A stretch of DNA of 64,000 nt from assembly GCA_036012125.1 (NCBI GenBank), contig DASCOS010000011.1, forward strand, positions 1 to 64,000, written 5' to 3'. Under the pieces are notes generated by a model that saw nothing but the letters and a program-made list of their open reading frames with translations, was not told where the DNA came from and made no database searches. Positions 54,331-63,251 of this stretch are shown here, one piece after another (the stretch's first letter is position 1; each line of letters begins with the position of its first letter). This DNA is from Vicinamibacterales bacterium (lineage in GTDB: Bacteria; Acidobacteriota; Vicinamibacteria; Vicinamibacterales; UBA823). The translations under genes and the position numbers were made by a program.

Positions 54331-55536
54331 CTATTGAGTTGTTCCGGCTCGTTCGAGCTCGAAAGCGATCGCCGCATCAAAGTACTGCACCGTTAAGCCA
54401 CCAGTAATAGCTACACCGTTGATAACGAATGTCGGTGTCGCTTCGACACGAAGACTCACACCAAGTGCAATATCGTCGCGCACCCTCTCAAGTATCGATG
54501 AGTACTCGGCTTCAAAGTCATCTACCCCACCGACATCACGAGCAGCGGTTTGAACGCTGCTCGCTGACAAGGTGGCTTGGTGCTCAAAAAGCCAGTCTTC
54601 GAGTGCCCCAACCCTTTCCTCGCCACCACGCCCGGCCAGCAGCACCGCAGCGGCAGCCTCACAAGACGCATAGTGTATGCCGTTAGGTGCTGTCTCATTA
54701 CACTCCGGGTCGAGTGGATAATGCTTGGTCAACAGCTTGACAGCTCCAGGTCGTATGGCCTCGTACTTCGCGAACACTGACTTATAGTTCAGATAGGTCT
54801 GCTTGCATGGTGGACACATGTAGTCGTTAAACTTCAAGACAAGAACTTCAGCATCTTCATCTACGATCGGTAATTCCACGCGACGTTGTGAACTCCACCA
54901 GCGAATAAACTCCTCCCGCTCGCTAACCGACAAGGTCGCTGGCGCCGTTGTAACCCCCTCTAATTCTGTCGTCGTTCTAAGCCATGCCCCACCCAACACT
55001 GACCCAAGAACCAATGAAATCATTAAGGCAAATCCGATCGGAAATCCTCTTAGGACCCGAATATCCTCCACTATTAGGCCTGGCACTTGGGATATCGTCG
55101 TCGTTGTGGAGGCCCCCGACACGACGAAAAGTCCTGCAACCGCCACGTATACAGCAACACACAGCATGCAGATAGTCCCTAGGACGACAAACGAGGCGTA
55201 GGCTAGATAAAACACAAACGCCAGCGCCACAGTCGACAACAAGAACAGATACGCTGCGAGATGTGCCCTGATTAAAGACGTGCTTCGCCAGGCTGCCAGA
55301 ATGAGGGCGCCAGCAAACATGAACCACACTAGACCAAGATAGGCAACTGGGACACCGCCGATGCTACCGTATTGGCTAAGGTACACCTGCGTGCAATTGA
55401 GTGTGCTGCTAACATCGCAAAAACTGACGTAGGTCGGATCGCTGAATATCCGAGCGTGCACATAAGTAGACGCGACTGAGGCGCCAAACCCAACCAACAC
55501 GAACACCGCACTTAACCGAAAGGCTGCTAAACTCAT
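54331..55536 (-). CDS. VKOR-thioredoxin fusion (periplasmic disulfide oxidase)
   Basis: A 401-residue membrane protein that makes protein disulfides. Residues about 1-140 form a VKOR domain with four to five helices. The cysteine pairs are Cys40-Cys48 (loop) and Cys123-Cys126 (CMLC, active site). The linker and a further membrane segment lead to a DsbA-like thioredoxin domain at about 220-400 with CPPC (Cys241-Cys244). Electrons would pass from substrate to thioredoxin to VKOR to quinone. The start at 55536 was chosen over 55575. It begins 16 bases after the stop of a pilin-like gene, which has exactly two cysteines and could be its client. Confidence 0.88.
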   Translation of the reverse strand: MSLAAFRLSAVFVLVGFGASVASTYVHARIFSDPTYVSFCDVSSTLNCTQVYLSQYGSIGGVPVAYLGLVWFMFAGALILAAWRSTSLIRAHLAAYLFLLSTVALAFVFYLAYASFVVLGTICMLCVAVYVAVAGLFVVSGASTTTTISQVPGLIVEDIRVLRGFPIGFALMISLVLGSVLGGAWLRTTTELEGVTTAPATLSVSEREEFIRWWSSQRRVELPIVDEDAEVLVLKFNDYMCPPCKQTYLNYKSVFAKYEAIRPGAVKLLTKHYPLDPECNETAPNGIHYASCEAAAAVLLAGRGGEERVGALEDWLFEHQATLSASSVQTAARDVGGVDDFEAEYSSILERVRDDIALGVSLRVEATPTFVINGVAITGGLTVQYFDAAIAFELERAGTTQ

Positions 55537-55552
55537 AAGAACACCACCATAT

Positions 55553-56071
55553 TCACTGAATCTCGCTCGCTCCACTCGGGACCCCGCTAAACGTCACCTT
55601 CATGGGCCCGCTCGATTGATAAACCCTTCCGCTCTGATTCGTACCAAAAACATGATCTCCATCGTTCGTCGGAACAGCGGTTACGAAGTAAGTCGTCACG
55701 ACCGTGCCAGGCACCGTATCGTTACACGGAGCAGGAACGCCGGGTGCTTCCAAACCAGCAGTTAATGTGATGCTATATGACTTCTTCAGCGAAGGATCGT
55801 TTTCAAAATCTTGGCCAAGGAAACCATGGTCGCCACCCGTGGCAGGTGGCGTAGCCAACAAAGCTAAGTTCGGCGCATAGTAGCCGTTAGCGCAGCTAGC
55901 TGCATAGCGCGACTGAGCACTGTTAATAGCGTGCAGCAAAGCAACTATGGCCGCCTCACTGCCCGCTACACGAGCACGAAGCCAGCTCGGAACTGAAATG
56001 GCTCCAACTATGCCTACAACCGCGATAACGATCAGCAGCTCGACCCAAGAGAAACTATTATTAGCCTTCAC
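55553..56071 (-). CDS. Type IV pilin-like/pseudopilin protein
   Basis: A 172-residue class III signal protein. The start is GTG with GGAGACA upstream. The N-terminal segment is NNSFSWVELLIVIAVVGIVG: the usual hydrophobic helix with Glu at mature position 5, but Ser replaces the common Gly before the cleavage point. The helix ends near residue 28. The C-terminal domain has only two cysteines (Cys60 and Cys116), which might form a disulfide. SYSITLTAGLEAPGVPAP resembles the PilA-type tail in Acidobacteria. There is no assembly ATPase, pilC or prepilin peptidase gene in the window. It sits directly upstream of the VKOR-thioredoxin gene. Confidence 0.82.
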   Translation of the reverse strand: MKANNSFSWVELLIVIAVVGIVGAISVPSWLRARVAGSEAAIVALLHAINSAQSRYAASCANGYYAPNLALLATPPATGGDHGFLGQDFENDPSLKKSYSITLTAGLEAPGVPAPCNDTVPGTVVTTYFVTAVPTNDGDHVFGTNQSGRVYQSSGPMKVTFSGVPSGASEIQ

Positions 56072-56205
56072 TGTCTCCAGTCGATCTTAATATGCTTCAT
56101 AAAACATCGGCCAGTTGTATTGGTCGGCGCGATAGCATCCAGACGAGAAACCAACTTACCTAAACAACAAGAAGATAGACCGTGAATTGATTAGCGTTGA
56201 GAAAC

Positions 56206-56769
56206 TCAGCCAACGAGCACCGCAGCAGCAATCACTGTGGTCCATCGCCCTTGCTTGTCACCAACGGCAGACTGAGTAACGTTTCTAGTGTTGACGATCT
56301 GATTGGAGAGCCGGTATACCTCTTTCTTCTCGTCCCAGCTCTTATCAGGATCGAAGTCGAGATCCAGCGCAGTCGCCAGCATCTCGGCAGCCAACTCTTC
56401 GGCATAGTCGCCAGCGGTGTCCTCGTTCTCGCCATAGCTATGGTGCTCAGAAAGATAGCCGTGAAGCATCGGGTCTCGTGGAATTGCTAAACCGATCGTA
56501 GCAGCTATAAGTCGGTGTGGTTCCCGGGAGGCTGCGTCCGACATGACTACAAAAGTGACCTGCCCAGGCTGAAGCCGCCGCACGCCTTCAGTGCGTGACA
56601 AAATCTTACAGCCTGGCGGGAAGATACTCGAGACCCGTACAAGATTGCACGCCGCGATGCCAGCCGACCTCAGCGCCCGCTCAAAAGACGTGAGCTTCTC
56701 GCGATGTCTGCCTACACCCTTGGTTAAGAAGATTTCCTTAGGAACGAAACCGAGCACAACGTACCTCAC
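56206..56769 (-). CDS. pdaD: Pyruvoyl-dependent arginine decarboxylase
   Basis: A 187-residue enzyme that turns arginine to agmatine, a polyamine precursor. It self-cleaves at the Ser-Ser of RVSSIFPPGC (Ser47-Ser48) to form a pyruvoyl cofactor. GLAIPRDPMLHGYLSEHHSYGE, ALDLDFDPDKSWDEKK and TQSAVGDKQGRWTTVIAAAVL match the bacterial/archaeal family. The start is GTG at 56769 with no strong ribosome site. It is divergent from the EF-G-like gene and 134 bases upstream of the pilin gene. The 56770-56989 region has a run of nine C (near 56800). Confidence 0.9.
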   Translation of the reverse strand: MRYVVLGFVPKEIFLTKGVGRHREKLTSFERALRSAGIAACNLVRVSSIFPPGCKILSRTEGVRRLQPGQVTFVVMSDAASREPHRLIAATIGLAIPRDPMLHGYLSEHHSYGENEDTAGDYAEELAAEMLATALDLDFDPDKSWDEKKEVYRLSNQIVNTRNVTQSAVGDKQGRWTTVIAAAVLVG

Positions 56770-56989
56770 GCCAAACGCCAGATAGACCCACCAACGAACT
56801 ACCCCCCCCCAAAGCGACCTGCATCGTAGGGAACGCGCGCCGCAGTGTCAAGATGAAATCCTCTCGGACTCCTTCTACTGTCCGACAGCGGAGGCCTGAT
56901 ATATGATGTCCTTTCGGGTTTGGGGCTGGGCTGCCTACCTATGCACACTGGTTAGGTTTGGGTCTCTTGAACGAGGGAGGGTAACCGCA

Positions 56990-59065
56990 ATGAGGGTCTA
57001 CGACACACCGAGCATTAGGAATGTTGCGATCGTCGGGCATAGTGGCTCCGGAAAGACGCAGCTGACCTCTGCCATGTTGTTTGATGCGGGCATGGTGAAC
57101 CGCTTGGGGATGGTAGACGAAGGCACCACGGTCACCGACTTTGACGAGGAGGCTATCGAGAGGAAACATACCCTAGCCGCGAGTGCTGCCTACGCTGAGT
57201 GGAACAAGACTAAAATCAACGTTCTTGACACCCCAGGGATCGCTAATTTCCTCAGCGAAGCAAGAACTGCAATGGGCGTCAGCGATGCCGCTGTTGTCGT
57301 GGTGGACGCTGTCTCAGGAGTTGAAGTACAAACGGAAAAGACCTGGGCTGAGGCACAAGAACTCGGTATTCCTAGAGTGGTCGTACTTAACCACCTTGAT
57401 CGGGAGCGAGCTAGCTTGACTCGTTCCCTTACGTCGCTTCAGGACGTGCTTGGGCGCACCATCGTGCCAATCCAAGTGCCAATCGGTAGTGAAAAATCGT
57501 TCCGGGGAGTCGTCGACCTCGTTGCCATGAGGGCACTCGTGTTCGCCTCAGGCAGCAACGGCAAACCTTCAGTTGAAGACATTCCAGACGATATCGTTGC
57601 TTCGGCGAAGACTGCACGAGAGGCTTTGATTGAAATGGTGGCGGAAGCCGATGACAACCTTATGGAGAAGTTCTTCGAGGCTGGAACGCTCACACAAGAA
57701 GAACTCGAAGCCGGCCTCCGCACAGCAGTCCTCGCAGGCCAAGTTGCACCTCTAGTGTGCACCTCGGCTACGCTTAATATCGGCGTCGTACCGCTCCTAG
57801 ATGCTCTCGTAAAATATACTCCATCCCCAGCCGATCGTCCGTTCCCTAGTGCAAACAGTGACAAAGAGTCCGAACAGAAGGTTGCCTCAAGCGAGGGACC
57901 AATCGCTGCCTATGTATGGAAGACTATTGCCGATCCGTTCGCCGGACGCATCACAATGTTCCGCGTTGTTTCCGGCACCATTCAAGCTGATGCAACGGTA
58001 CATAACCTCACAAAGGATTCGGCTGAGCGCTTCGGCAGCTTACTGCTACTCCAAGGCAAGACTCAAACTTCTGTGGATGAACTCCGTGCTGGGGATCTCG
58101 GTGCCGTTGCAAAACTAAAAGACACACACACAGGCGATACTCTGGCGGATAAAGGTGACTCGAGCAGGTTTCCACCGTTCACGTTCCCATCTCCAGTATT
58201 GTCCTACGCGATCGAACCGAAAAGTCGTGGCGACGAAGAGAAAATCAGCACATCACTGCAACGCCTTAGGGAAGAAGACCCGACAATCGAGTACGGGCGA
58301 GACGACCAAACTCAGGAACTCCTGCTCTCGGGCCAGGGGCAGGTACACATTGAGGTTACGGTAGCCAAACTAAAACGTCGTTTTGGCGTCGAGGTGAATC
58401 TCAAGCTGCCACGGATTGCGTACCGCGAAACGATTTTGGCTTCAACTGAGGCCCACGGACGCCACAAGAAACAGACTGGCGGTCACGGACAATTCGGTGA
58501 CTGCAAGATCCGCATGGAACCGTTACCTCGGGGTAGCGATTTCGAGTTCGCTAATGAGATCTTTGGTGGTTCTATCCCGAGACAGTTTGTACCAGCAGTC
58601 GAGAAAGGCATCCAGCAGTCACGGATGCGTGGATATCTCGCGGGCTACCCAGTCGTCGATTTTAAGGCAACGGTGTTCGATGGCTCGTTCCACCCAGTAG
58701 ACTCAAACGAGATGTCGTTCAAGATGGCAGGTTCCTTGGCGTTTAAGGATGCAATGACACGCGCCAAGCCCACACTTCTGGAACCGATCATGAACGTTGA
58801 AATCTACTCTCCGAGCGAATTTGCTGGCGATCTAATGGGCGATCTCAATAGTCGACGCGGCCGCATAGGTGGGATGGAGCCTCGCGGCGCAATGACCGCG
58901 ATTAAAGCTCAGGTCCCAATTGCGGAAATGTTGACCTATGAACAGCAACTCACGTCCGCGACCGGTGGCCGAGGAGCATATCAAATGAAGTTCTCTCACT
59001 ACGAAGAGGTGCCGGCTCACCTCCACAGTGACATCATCTCAGCAGCAAAGGCCGAAAGCTCATAG
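56990..59065 (+). CDS. Elongation factor G-like GTPase with altered catalytic motifs
   Basis: A 691-residue translational GTPase of the EF-G-2/FusA2-like subgroup. The start at 56990 (MRVYDTPSIRNVAIVGHSGSGKT) has GGAGGG upstream; the frame reaches 56903. G1 is GHSGSGKT rather than GHIDAGKTT. G3 is DTPGIANF with Ile84 in place of the catalytic His of EF-G. G4 is NHLD with His135 replacing Lys. The domain III-V core is recognisable, with HGRHKKQTGGHGQFGDCKIRMEP (in parts) and PSEFAGDLMGDLNSRRGRI. It is probably a paralog not doing normal translocation; canonical fusA must be elsewhere. Its role is unknown. Confidence 0.9.
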   Translation: MRVYDTPSIRNVAIVGHSGSGKTQLTSAMLFDAGMVNRLGMVDEGTTVTDFDEEAIERKHTLAASAAYAEWNKTKINVLDTPGIANFLSEARTAMGVSDAAVVVVDAVSGVEVQTEKTWAEAQELGIPRVVVLNHLDRERASLTRSLTSLQDVLGRTIVPIQVPIGSEKSFRGVVDLVAMRALVFASGSNGKPSVEDIPDDIVASAKTAREALIEMVAEADDNLMEKFFEAGTLTQEELEAGLRTAVLAGQVAPLVCTSATLNIGVVPLLDALVKYTPSPADRPFPSANSDKESEQKVASSEGPIAAYVWKTIADPFAGRITMFRVVSGTIQADATVHNLTKDSAERFGSLLLLQGKTQTSVDELRAGDLGAVAKLKDTHTGDTLADKGDSSRFPPFTFPSPVLSYAIEPKSRGDEEKISTSLQRLREEDPTIEYGRDDQTQELLLSGQGQVHIEVTVAKLKRRFGVEVNLKLPRIAYRETILASTEAHGRHKKQTGGHGQFGDCKIRMEPLPRGSDFEFANEIFGGSIPRQFVPAVEKGIQQSRMRGYLAGYPVVDFKATVFDGSFHPVDSNEMSFKMAGSLAFKDAMTRAKPTLLEPIMNVEIYSPSEFAGDLMGDLNSRRGRIGGMEPRGAMTAIKAQVPIAEMLTYEQQLTSATGGRGAYQMKFSHYEEVPAHLHSDIISAAKAESS

Positions 59066-59104
59066 AAAACAGCCGGCAACGGCTGACCCAGCAGCCAGAT
59101 ATCA

Positions 59105-59138
59105 AGGAGACCTTGGGTTTCTCCTAAACCTTTTAGGA
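59105..59138. terminator. Overlapping hairpins between EF-G-like gene and rplQ
   Basis: AGGAGA (59105-59110) pairs with TCTCCT (59120-59125), and TCCTAAA (59122-59128) pairs with TTTAGGA (59132-59138), so the two stems are mutually exclusive. On the plus strand the first is followed by AAACCTTTT. They lie between converging genes and partly in the last codons of rplQ (59133 onward). A bidirectional terminator is likely. Confidence 0.4.
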
Positions 59139-59657
59139 TTTCTCGGTAGAACCGTCCACGTCACCTTTACCTTGGATTCGTCGCGCGGCAGCTCGGAGCC
59201 GCCCTCCAACTCCTTGGCTTGATTTCTGTGAAGTCGTAACTTCAGGTTGCAACGGTTCTGTTGACGCTGGCGAGTACTCGCTACCCACCAGTTCCACTTG
59301 CGCCATTTCTGCCTTGTCACCCTGCCGTAACCCGAGCCGAAGGAGACGCGTGTAACCACCTGCCCGCTTCTCGAAGCGTGGCGCAATTCCATCAAACAGC
59401 TTACTCACAATCACCTGATCAGCAATGTCACGACGAACGAGTCTTCGTGCATTTACGCCACGCACCACATCGTCACTCGCCAGTCCACGCTTAGCAATCG
59501 TAACCAGACGCTCCACGAACGGTCGCAATTCCTTTGCCTTGGACACAGTCGTCTGAATTCGCTCGTGACGCAGCAACGCCTCAGCCTGATTTCTGAGCAA
59601 TGACTTCCGATGCTCGCTAACCCGTCCCAACTTTCGATGTGCTACTCGATGACGCAT
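59133..59657 (-). CDS. rplQ: Ribosomal protein L17 with C-terminal extension
   Basis: A 174-residue 50S protein. The first 115 residues are standard L17 (MRHRVAHRKLGRVSEHRKSLLRNQ, PFVERLVTIAKRG, RAGGYTRLLRLGLRQGDKAEMAQVEL). About 50 extra residues rich in Ser, Gln, Gly and Lys follow (TEPLQPEVTTSQKSSQGVGG onward), longer than most L17. It is the last gene of the alpha-type cluster. Confidence 0.95.
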   Translation of the reverse strand: MRHRVAHRKLGRVSEHRKSLLRNQAEALLRHERIQTTVSKAKELRPFVERLVTIAKRGLASDDVVRGVNARRLVRRDIADQVIVSKLFDGIAPRFEKRAGGYTRLLRLGLRQGDKAEMAQVELVGSEYSPASTEPLQPEVTTSQKSSQGVGGRLRAAARRIQGKGDVDGSTEKS

Positions 59658-59703
59658 ATAACCTTCACAGTTCTATGTTGCACGCATTCGTCCACTACGC
59701 GCT

Positions 59704-60723
59704 TCAGACCGCAGGGTCGATTTCAGATTGTGGCTTCGCCTCAGGCTGCGGCACTGTCTGATCGAGCCGCATACCAAGGCTAAGTCCCATGTTTGTAAGG
59801 ATTTCCTTAATCTCGTTCAAAGACTTCCTTCCGAAGTTTTTAGTCTTAAGCATTTCGGCTTCCGTCTTCTGCACAAGCTCAGAGATCGTACTAATCTCAG
59901 CATTCTTCAGGCAGTTGTATGATCGTACCGAGAGCTCCAATTCTTCTACACTCTTCTCGAGGTTCTCGTTTGAGGTCAGTATTGGCTGTTCAACTGAGAG
60001 GTCCTGTGCTTGCTCAACTGGATCATCTAGGGAGATAAAGATCTTTAGGTGATCTTGAATCAACTTCGAAGCCAACGACACTGCATCACGCGGCGTAATC
60101 GAGCCGTTAGTCCAGACATCCAAAGTTACTTTTTCGTAATCAGTGGTTTGTCCCAGCCGGGCTGCTTCGACAAGGTAATTAACCTTCTTGATCGGCGAGT
60201 GGACGGAGTCGATTGGAATCCAGCCGATCCCCAAATCATCATCAAAATTCTTATCGGCCGACACATAACCCCGGTTTTGACGAACCCTCATTTCCATTTG
60301 TAATCGGCCACCTTCGCCAATCGTTGCGATGTGAGCATCCGGTTCAAGGATTTCCACATCAGAGTCCGTCTGAATGTCACGGGCTTTTATCTCACCAACC
60401 TTCTCCGACGTGAGCGACAGGGTCTTAGGGTGCTCTACATGCATCCGCAGTGGCACCTGCTTAACATTCAGAATAATATCTATCGCATCCTCAACAACAC
60501 CTGGAATCGGAGAGAACTCGTGTTGTACACCCTCGATCTTTACCGCGACGACCGCTGCGCCTTCGATTGATGAGAGTAATACGCGGCGCACTGCGTTCCC
60601 GACAGTAGTGCCGAATCCACGCTCGAATGGCTGCGCAGAAAACCGACCGAATCGGTCAGTCAACGTTTCCCGCTCAAACTCCAAGCGCTTTGGCCGTTGG
60701 AAACCTTTCCACAACATCGACAT
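59704..60723 (-). CDS. rpoA: RNA polymerase alpha subunit
   Basis: A 339-residue polymerase subunit. The N-terminal assembly domain includes [36 protein letters not shown] flexible linker precedes the C-terminal domain that binds UP elements ([48 protein letters not shown]). Length is normal. It lies between rpsD and rplQ. Confidence 0.97.
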   Translation of the reverse strand: MSMLWKGFQRPKRLEFERETLTDRFGRFSAQPFERGFGTTVGNAVRRVLLSSIEGAAVVAVKIEGVQHEFSPIPGVVEDAIDIILNVKQVPLRMHVEHPKTLSLTSEKVGEIKARDIQTDSDVEILEPDAHIATIGEGGRLQMEMRVRQNRGYVSADKNFDDDLGIGWIPIDSVHSPIKKVNYLVEAARLGQTTDYEKVTLDVWTNGSITPRDAVSLASKLIQDHLKIFISLDDPVEQAQDLSVEQPILTSNENLEKSVEELELSVRSYNCLKNAEISTISELVQKTEAEMLKTKNFGRKSLNEIKEILTNMGLSLGMRLDQTVPQPEAKPQSEIDPAV

Positions 60724-60771
60724 CAGTCCTTTCTCAAATCGTTTCTACCGAATTCTGACGGTTGTCGAGAA

Positions 60772-61401
60772 TTACTTGGAGTAAAGCTCGACTATAAGCT
60801 GCTCTTGCACGGGCAGATTAATCTGCTGTCGTGTCGGCAACGACGCAACGCGGCCGGAGAGCTGTTCTGCATCAAACTCGAGCCACTCGGGAATTCCCCG
60901 CCCCTTAACTTCCTCCATCGCGTGTTGAATCGACTTACTCTTGGCCTTTGACTCGCGCACGCTCAATACATCACCAACTCCCACCGAGTACGACGGCACA
61001 TTGACACGGCAGCCATTAATAAAGAAGTGTCCATGACGCACGAGTTGCCTCGCCTGGGGTCGTGAGGTCGCTAATCCGAGCCTGTAGATCACGTTGTCAA
61101 ATCGACGCTCAAGTAGCTGAAGTAAGGTCTCACCGGTTATGCCCCGATGGCGATCGGCAGACTCAAAATAGCGTCTGAACTGACTTTCTAGTACGCCATA
61201 GGTACGCTTCACTTTCTGTTTCTCACGAAGCTGCAAACCGTACCCCATGAGCTTAGCCTTCCGACCCTTGCCGTGGTGACCTGGCGGAACGTTACGCTTT
61301 TCAATGGCGCACTTCTCCATATAACACCGCTCGCCCTTTAGAAAGAGCTTCATGCCCTCACGCCGGCAAAGCCGGCAAACCGCACCTGTGTATCGTGCCA
61401 T
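60772..61401 (-). CDS. rpsD: Ribosomal protein S4 (zinc-binding C+ form)
   Basis: A 209-residue 30S primary assembly protein. The N-terminus holds four cysteines (Cys9, Cys12, Cys26, Cys31), the C+ zinc form. The S4 RNA-binding domain is at about 95-160 ([39 protein letters not shown]). S4 often regulates alpha-operon translation in other bacteria; no such structure is clear here. Confidence 0.97.
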   Translation of the reverse strand: MARYTGAVCRLCRREGMKLFLKGERCYMEKCAIEKRNVPPGHHGKGRKAKLMGYGLQLREKQKVKRTYGVLESQFRRYFESADRHRGITGETLLQLLERRFDNVIYRLGLATSRPQARQLVRHGHFFINGCRVNVPSYSVGVGDVLSVRESKAKSKSIQHAMEEVKGRGIPEWLEFDAEQLSGRVASLPTRQQINLPVQEQLIVELYSK

Positions 61402-61445
61402 GTCGTGTCCTTACCGTCTCATTCCAATAACAATTCCCATAACTG

Positions 61446-61889
61446 TTAGACCCGCCGACGTTTCTGAGGGCGACAACCATTGTGCGGCACCGGAGTCACA
61501 TCACGGATCGACCTGACATCCAATCCGATCGTCTGGAGAGCACGAACCGCCGACTCTCTTCCAGCACCAGGCCCCTTTACACGTACTTCAAGCGACCGCA
61601 TACCCACTCCCTTAGCCGCCTTCCCAGCGGTAATAGCTGCCTGGGTTGCTGCAAACGGAGTGCCCTTGCGCGACCCTTTAAAACCAATACCACCTGCGCT
61701 AGACCAAGCGACTACATTACCGTCAGCATCGGTGATCGTAATAATGGTGTTATTGAACGACACTTGAATATGCGCGTGGCCATGCTGCACGACACGCTTC
61801 ACGCCGCGCTTTTTGAAAGTTTTTTTCCGTTTAACAGACTTTTTCGTCGGTTCTGAAAGTGCACTTTCAATCGCTTCTTTCTTCGCCAT
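61446..61889 (-). CDS. rpsK: Ribosomal protein S11
   Basis: A 147-residue 30S platform protein. The N-terminal 30 residues are Lys-rich and somewhat longer than usual ([20 protein letters not shown]). The core is normal: [48 protein letters not shown] and the terminal [11 protein letters not shown]. It lies 18 bases after rpsM. Confidence 0.97.
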   Translation of the reverse strand: MAKKEAIESALSEPTKKSVKRKKTFKKRGVKRVVQHGHAHIQVSFNNTIITITDADGNVVAWSSAGGIGFKGSRKGTPFAATQAAITAGKAAKGVGMRSLEVRVKGPGAGRESAVRALQTIGLDVRSIRDVTPVPHNGCRPQKRRRV

Positions 61890-61907
61890 GCCTTGAGACC
61901 TTTCGCG

Positions 61908-62282
61908 CTAAACCGTCCTTTTCTTAGCGACCGCACCTTTCCTCGGCCCCTTACGAGTCCGAGCGTTGGTGTGAGTCCGCTGCCCACGTACAGGTAAGTT
62001 TCGTCGGTGACGCATTCCCCGATAGCAACCGATTTCCATGAGCCGTTTAATGCTCACAGAGATTTCCTTACGCAGGTCACCCTCAACCTGACCTTGCTCT
62101 TCGATCACGCGACTGATCTTACGAACGTCGTCTTCAGAGAGATCCTTGACCCGAACATCGCCACTGACACCAGCCACCTCAAGAATATCAGTTGCCCGTT
62201 TTCGGCCGATTCCATAAATAGAAGTCAAACCGATCTCAATCCGTTTCGTTATGGGTAAATCAACGCCTGAAATACGTGCCAT
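61908..62282 (-). CDS. rpsM: Ribosomal protein S13
   Basis: A 124-residue 30S head protein that contacts the tRNAs and the 50S subunit. [30 protein letters not shown] and the C-terminus [17 protein letters not shown] are characteristic. It lies 52 bases after rpmJ. Confidence 0.97.
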   Translation of the reverse strand: MARISGVDLPITKRIEIGLTSIYGIGRKRATDILEVAGVSGDVRVKDLSEDDVRKISRVIEEQGQVEGDLRKEISVSIKRLMEIGCYRGMRHRRNLPVRGQRTHTNARTRKGPRKGAVAKKRTV

Positions 62283-62334
62283 CTGTGTCCTTCGCTCTCA
62301 CGTGCAACCGTTGCACTCCATTGCTACTTCTCGT

Positions 62335-62448
62335 TCAACCCTGTCGCTGCTTATGTTTCTGATTGCTGCAGACAACCCTAACGACACCTCGTCGCCGAAC
62401 AATCTTACACTTGGCACACATACGTTTGACAGATGTTCGAACCTTCAT
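62335..62448 (-). CDS. rpmJ: Ribosomal protein L36 (zinc-binding form)
   Basis: A 37-residue 50S protein read by eye. ATG at 62448, with AGGAAG 6 bases upstream, encodes [20 protein letters not shown] and then a Val-rich end with a Cys and His. Cys11, Cys14, Cys27 and His32 form the zinc ribbon of the C+ type. It starts 10 bases after the stop of map and precedes rpsM, the standard order, except that infA, usually between map and rpmJ, is missing. Confidence 0.93.
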   Translation of the reverse strand: MKVRTSVKRMCAKCKIVRRRGVVRVVCSNQKHKQRQG

Positions 62449-62458
62449 TTCCGCTTCC

Positions 62459-63232
62459 TCACGCTGTTACGGTCTGCGAATCGCCCGGCCTCCGTGTCAA
62501 GACTTCTGCGCTGCTTGAGGTTACGGCAACCGTGTGCTCAAAGTGAGCAGACAGGCTACCGTCCCTAGTCACAGCCGTCCACTGATCATCGAGTACGCGT
62601 ACAGTTGGTTTGCCAATATTCACCATTGGCTCAATTGCCAAAACCATGCCTTCGGCCAGTCTCGGACCTCGACCAGGTTCACCATAGTTCGGAATCTGAG
62701 GCTCCTCATGCAACTTCGTGCCGATACCGTGACCTACGAACTCCCGAACCACCGAAAAACCATTGGCTTCTACGTGACATTGAATGGCGTGGCCGATATC
62801 CGAAACTCTCGACCCTACTCGCATTCGCTCAATACCAAGATCTAGAGCCTCACGTGTTACCCGTAATAACTGCTTCACCTCGTCCGAAACCGTCCCAATG
62901 GCCACCGTCACCGCAGAGTCTCCGTAATAACCATCTAGTAAAACGCCGACATCAAGCGACACGATATCACCTGCCATTAGTTTTCTCGGTGACGGAATCC
63001 CGTGAACTACCTCATCATTAATCGAAGCACACAAGCTCGCTGGAAAACCCCGGTAACCTTTGAAAGCCGGCGTAGCACCGGCCTCACGTACACGAGCCTC
63101 GACAGTCGCATCCAGTTCGGCCGTGGTAACGCCAGGCGCGGCTATCGTCCGTAACTCATCCAGCACGCTTGCCACAACCTGATTCGCCGCACGCATCCGT
63201 ATCAGTTCCTCAGGCGATTTGCACACAATCAC
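62459..63232 (-). CDS. map: Methionine aminopeptidase, type I
   Basis: A 257-residue dinuclear metalloenzyme that removes the initiator Met. Metal ligands are Asp in [18 protein letters not shown] (two Asp), His in [17 protein letters not shown], Glu in LAIEPMVN and Glu in FEHTVAVT. The start [20 protein letters not shown] is typical of type I. It lies between adk and rpmJ. Confidence 0.96.
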   Translation of the reverse strand: MIVCKSPEELIRMRAANQVVASVLDELRTIAAPGVTTAELDATVEARVREAGATPAFKGYRGFPASLCASINDEVVHGIPSPRKLMAGDIVSLDVGVLLDGYYGDSAVTVAIGTVSDEVKQLLRVTREALDLGIERMRVGSRVSDIGHAIQCHVEANGFSVVREFVGHGIGTKLHEEPQIPNYGEPGRGPRLAEGMVLAIEPMVNIGKPTVRVLDDQWTAVTRDGSLSAHFEHTVAVTSSSAEVLTRRPGDSQTVTA

Positions 63233-63251
63233 TCGCCTATCCTCGCATTAG

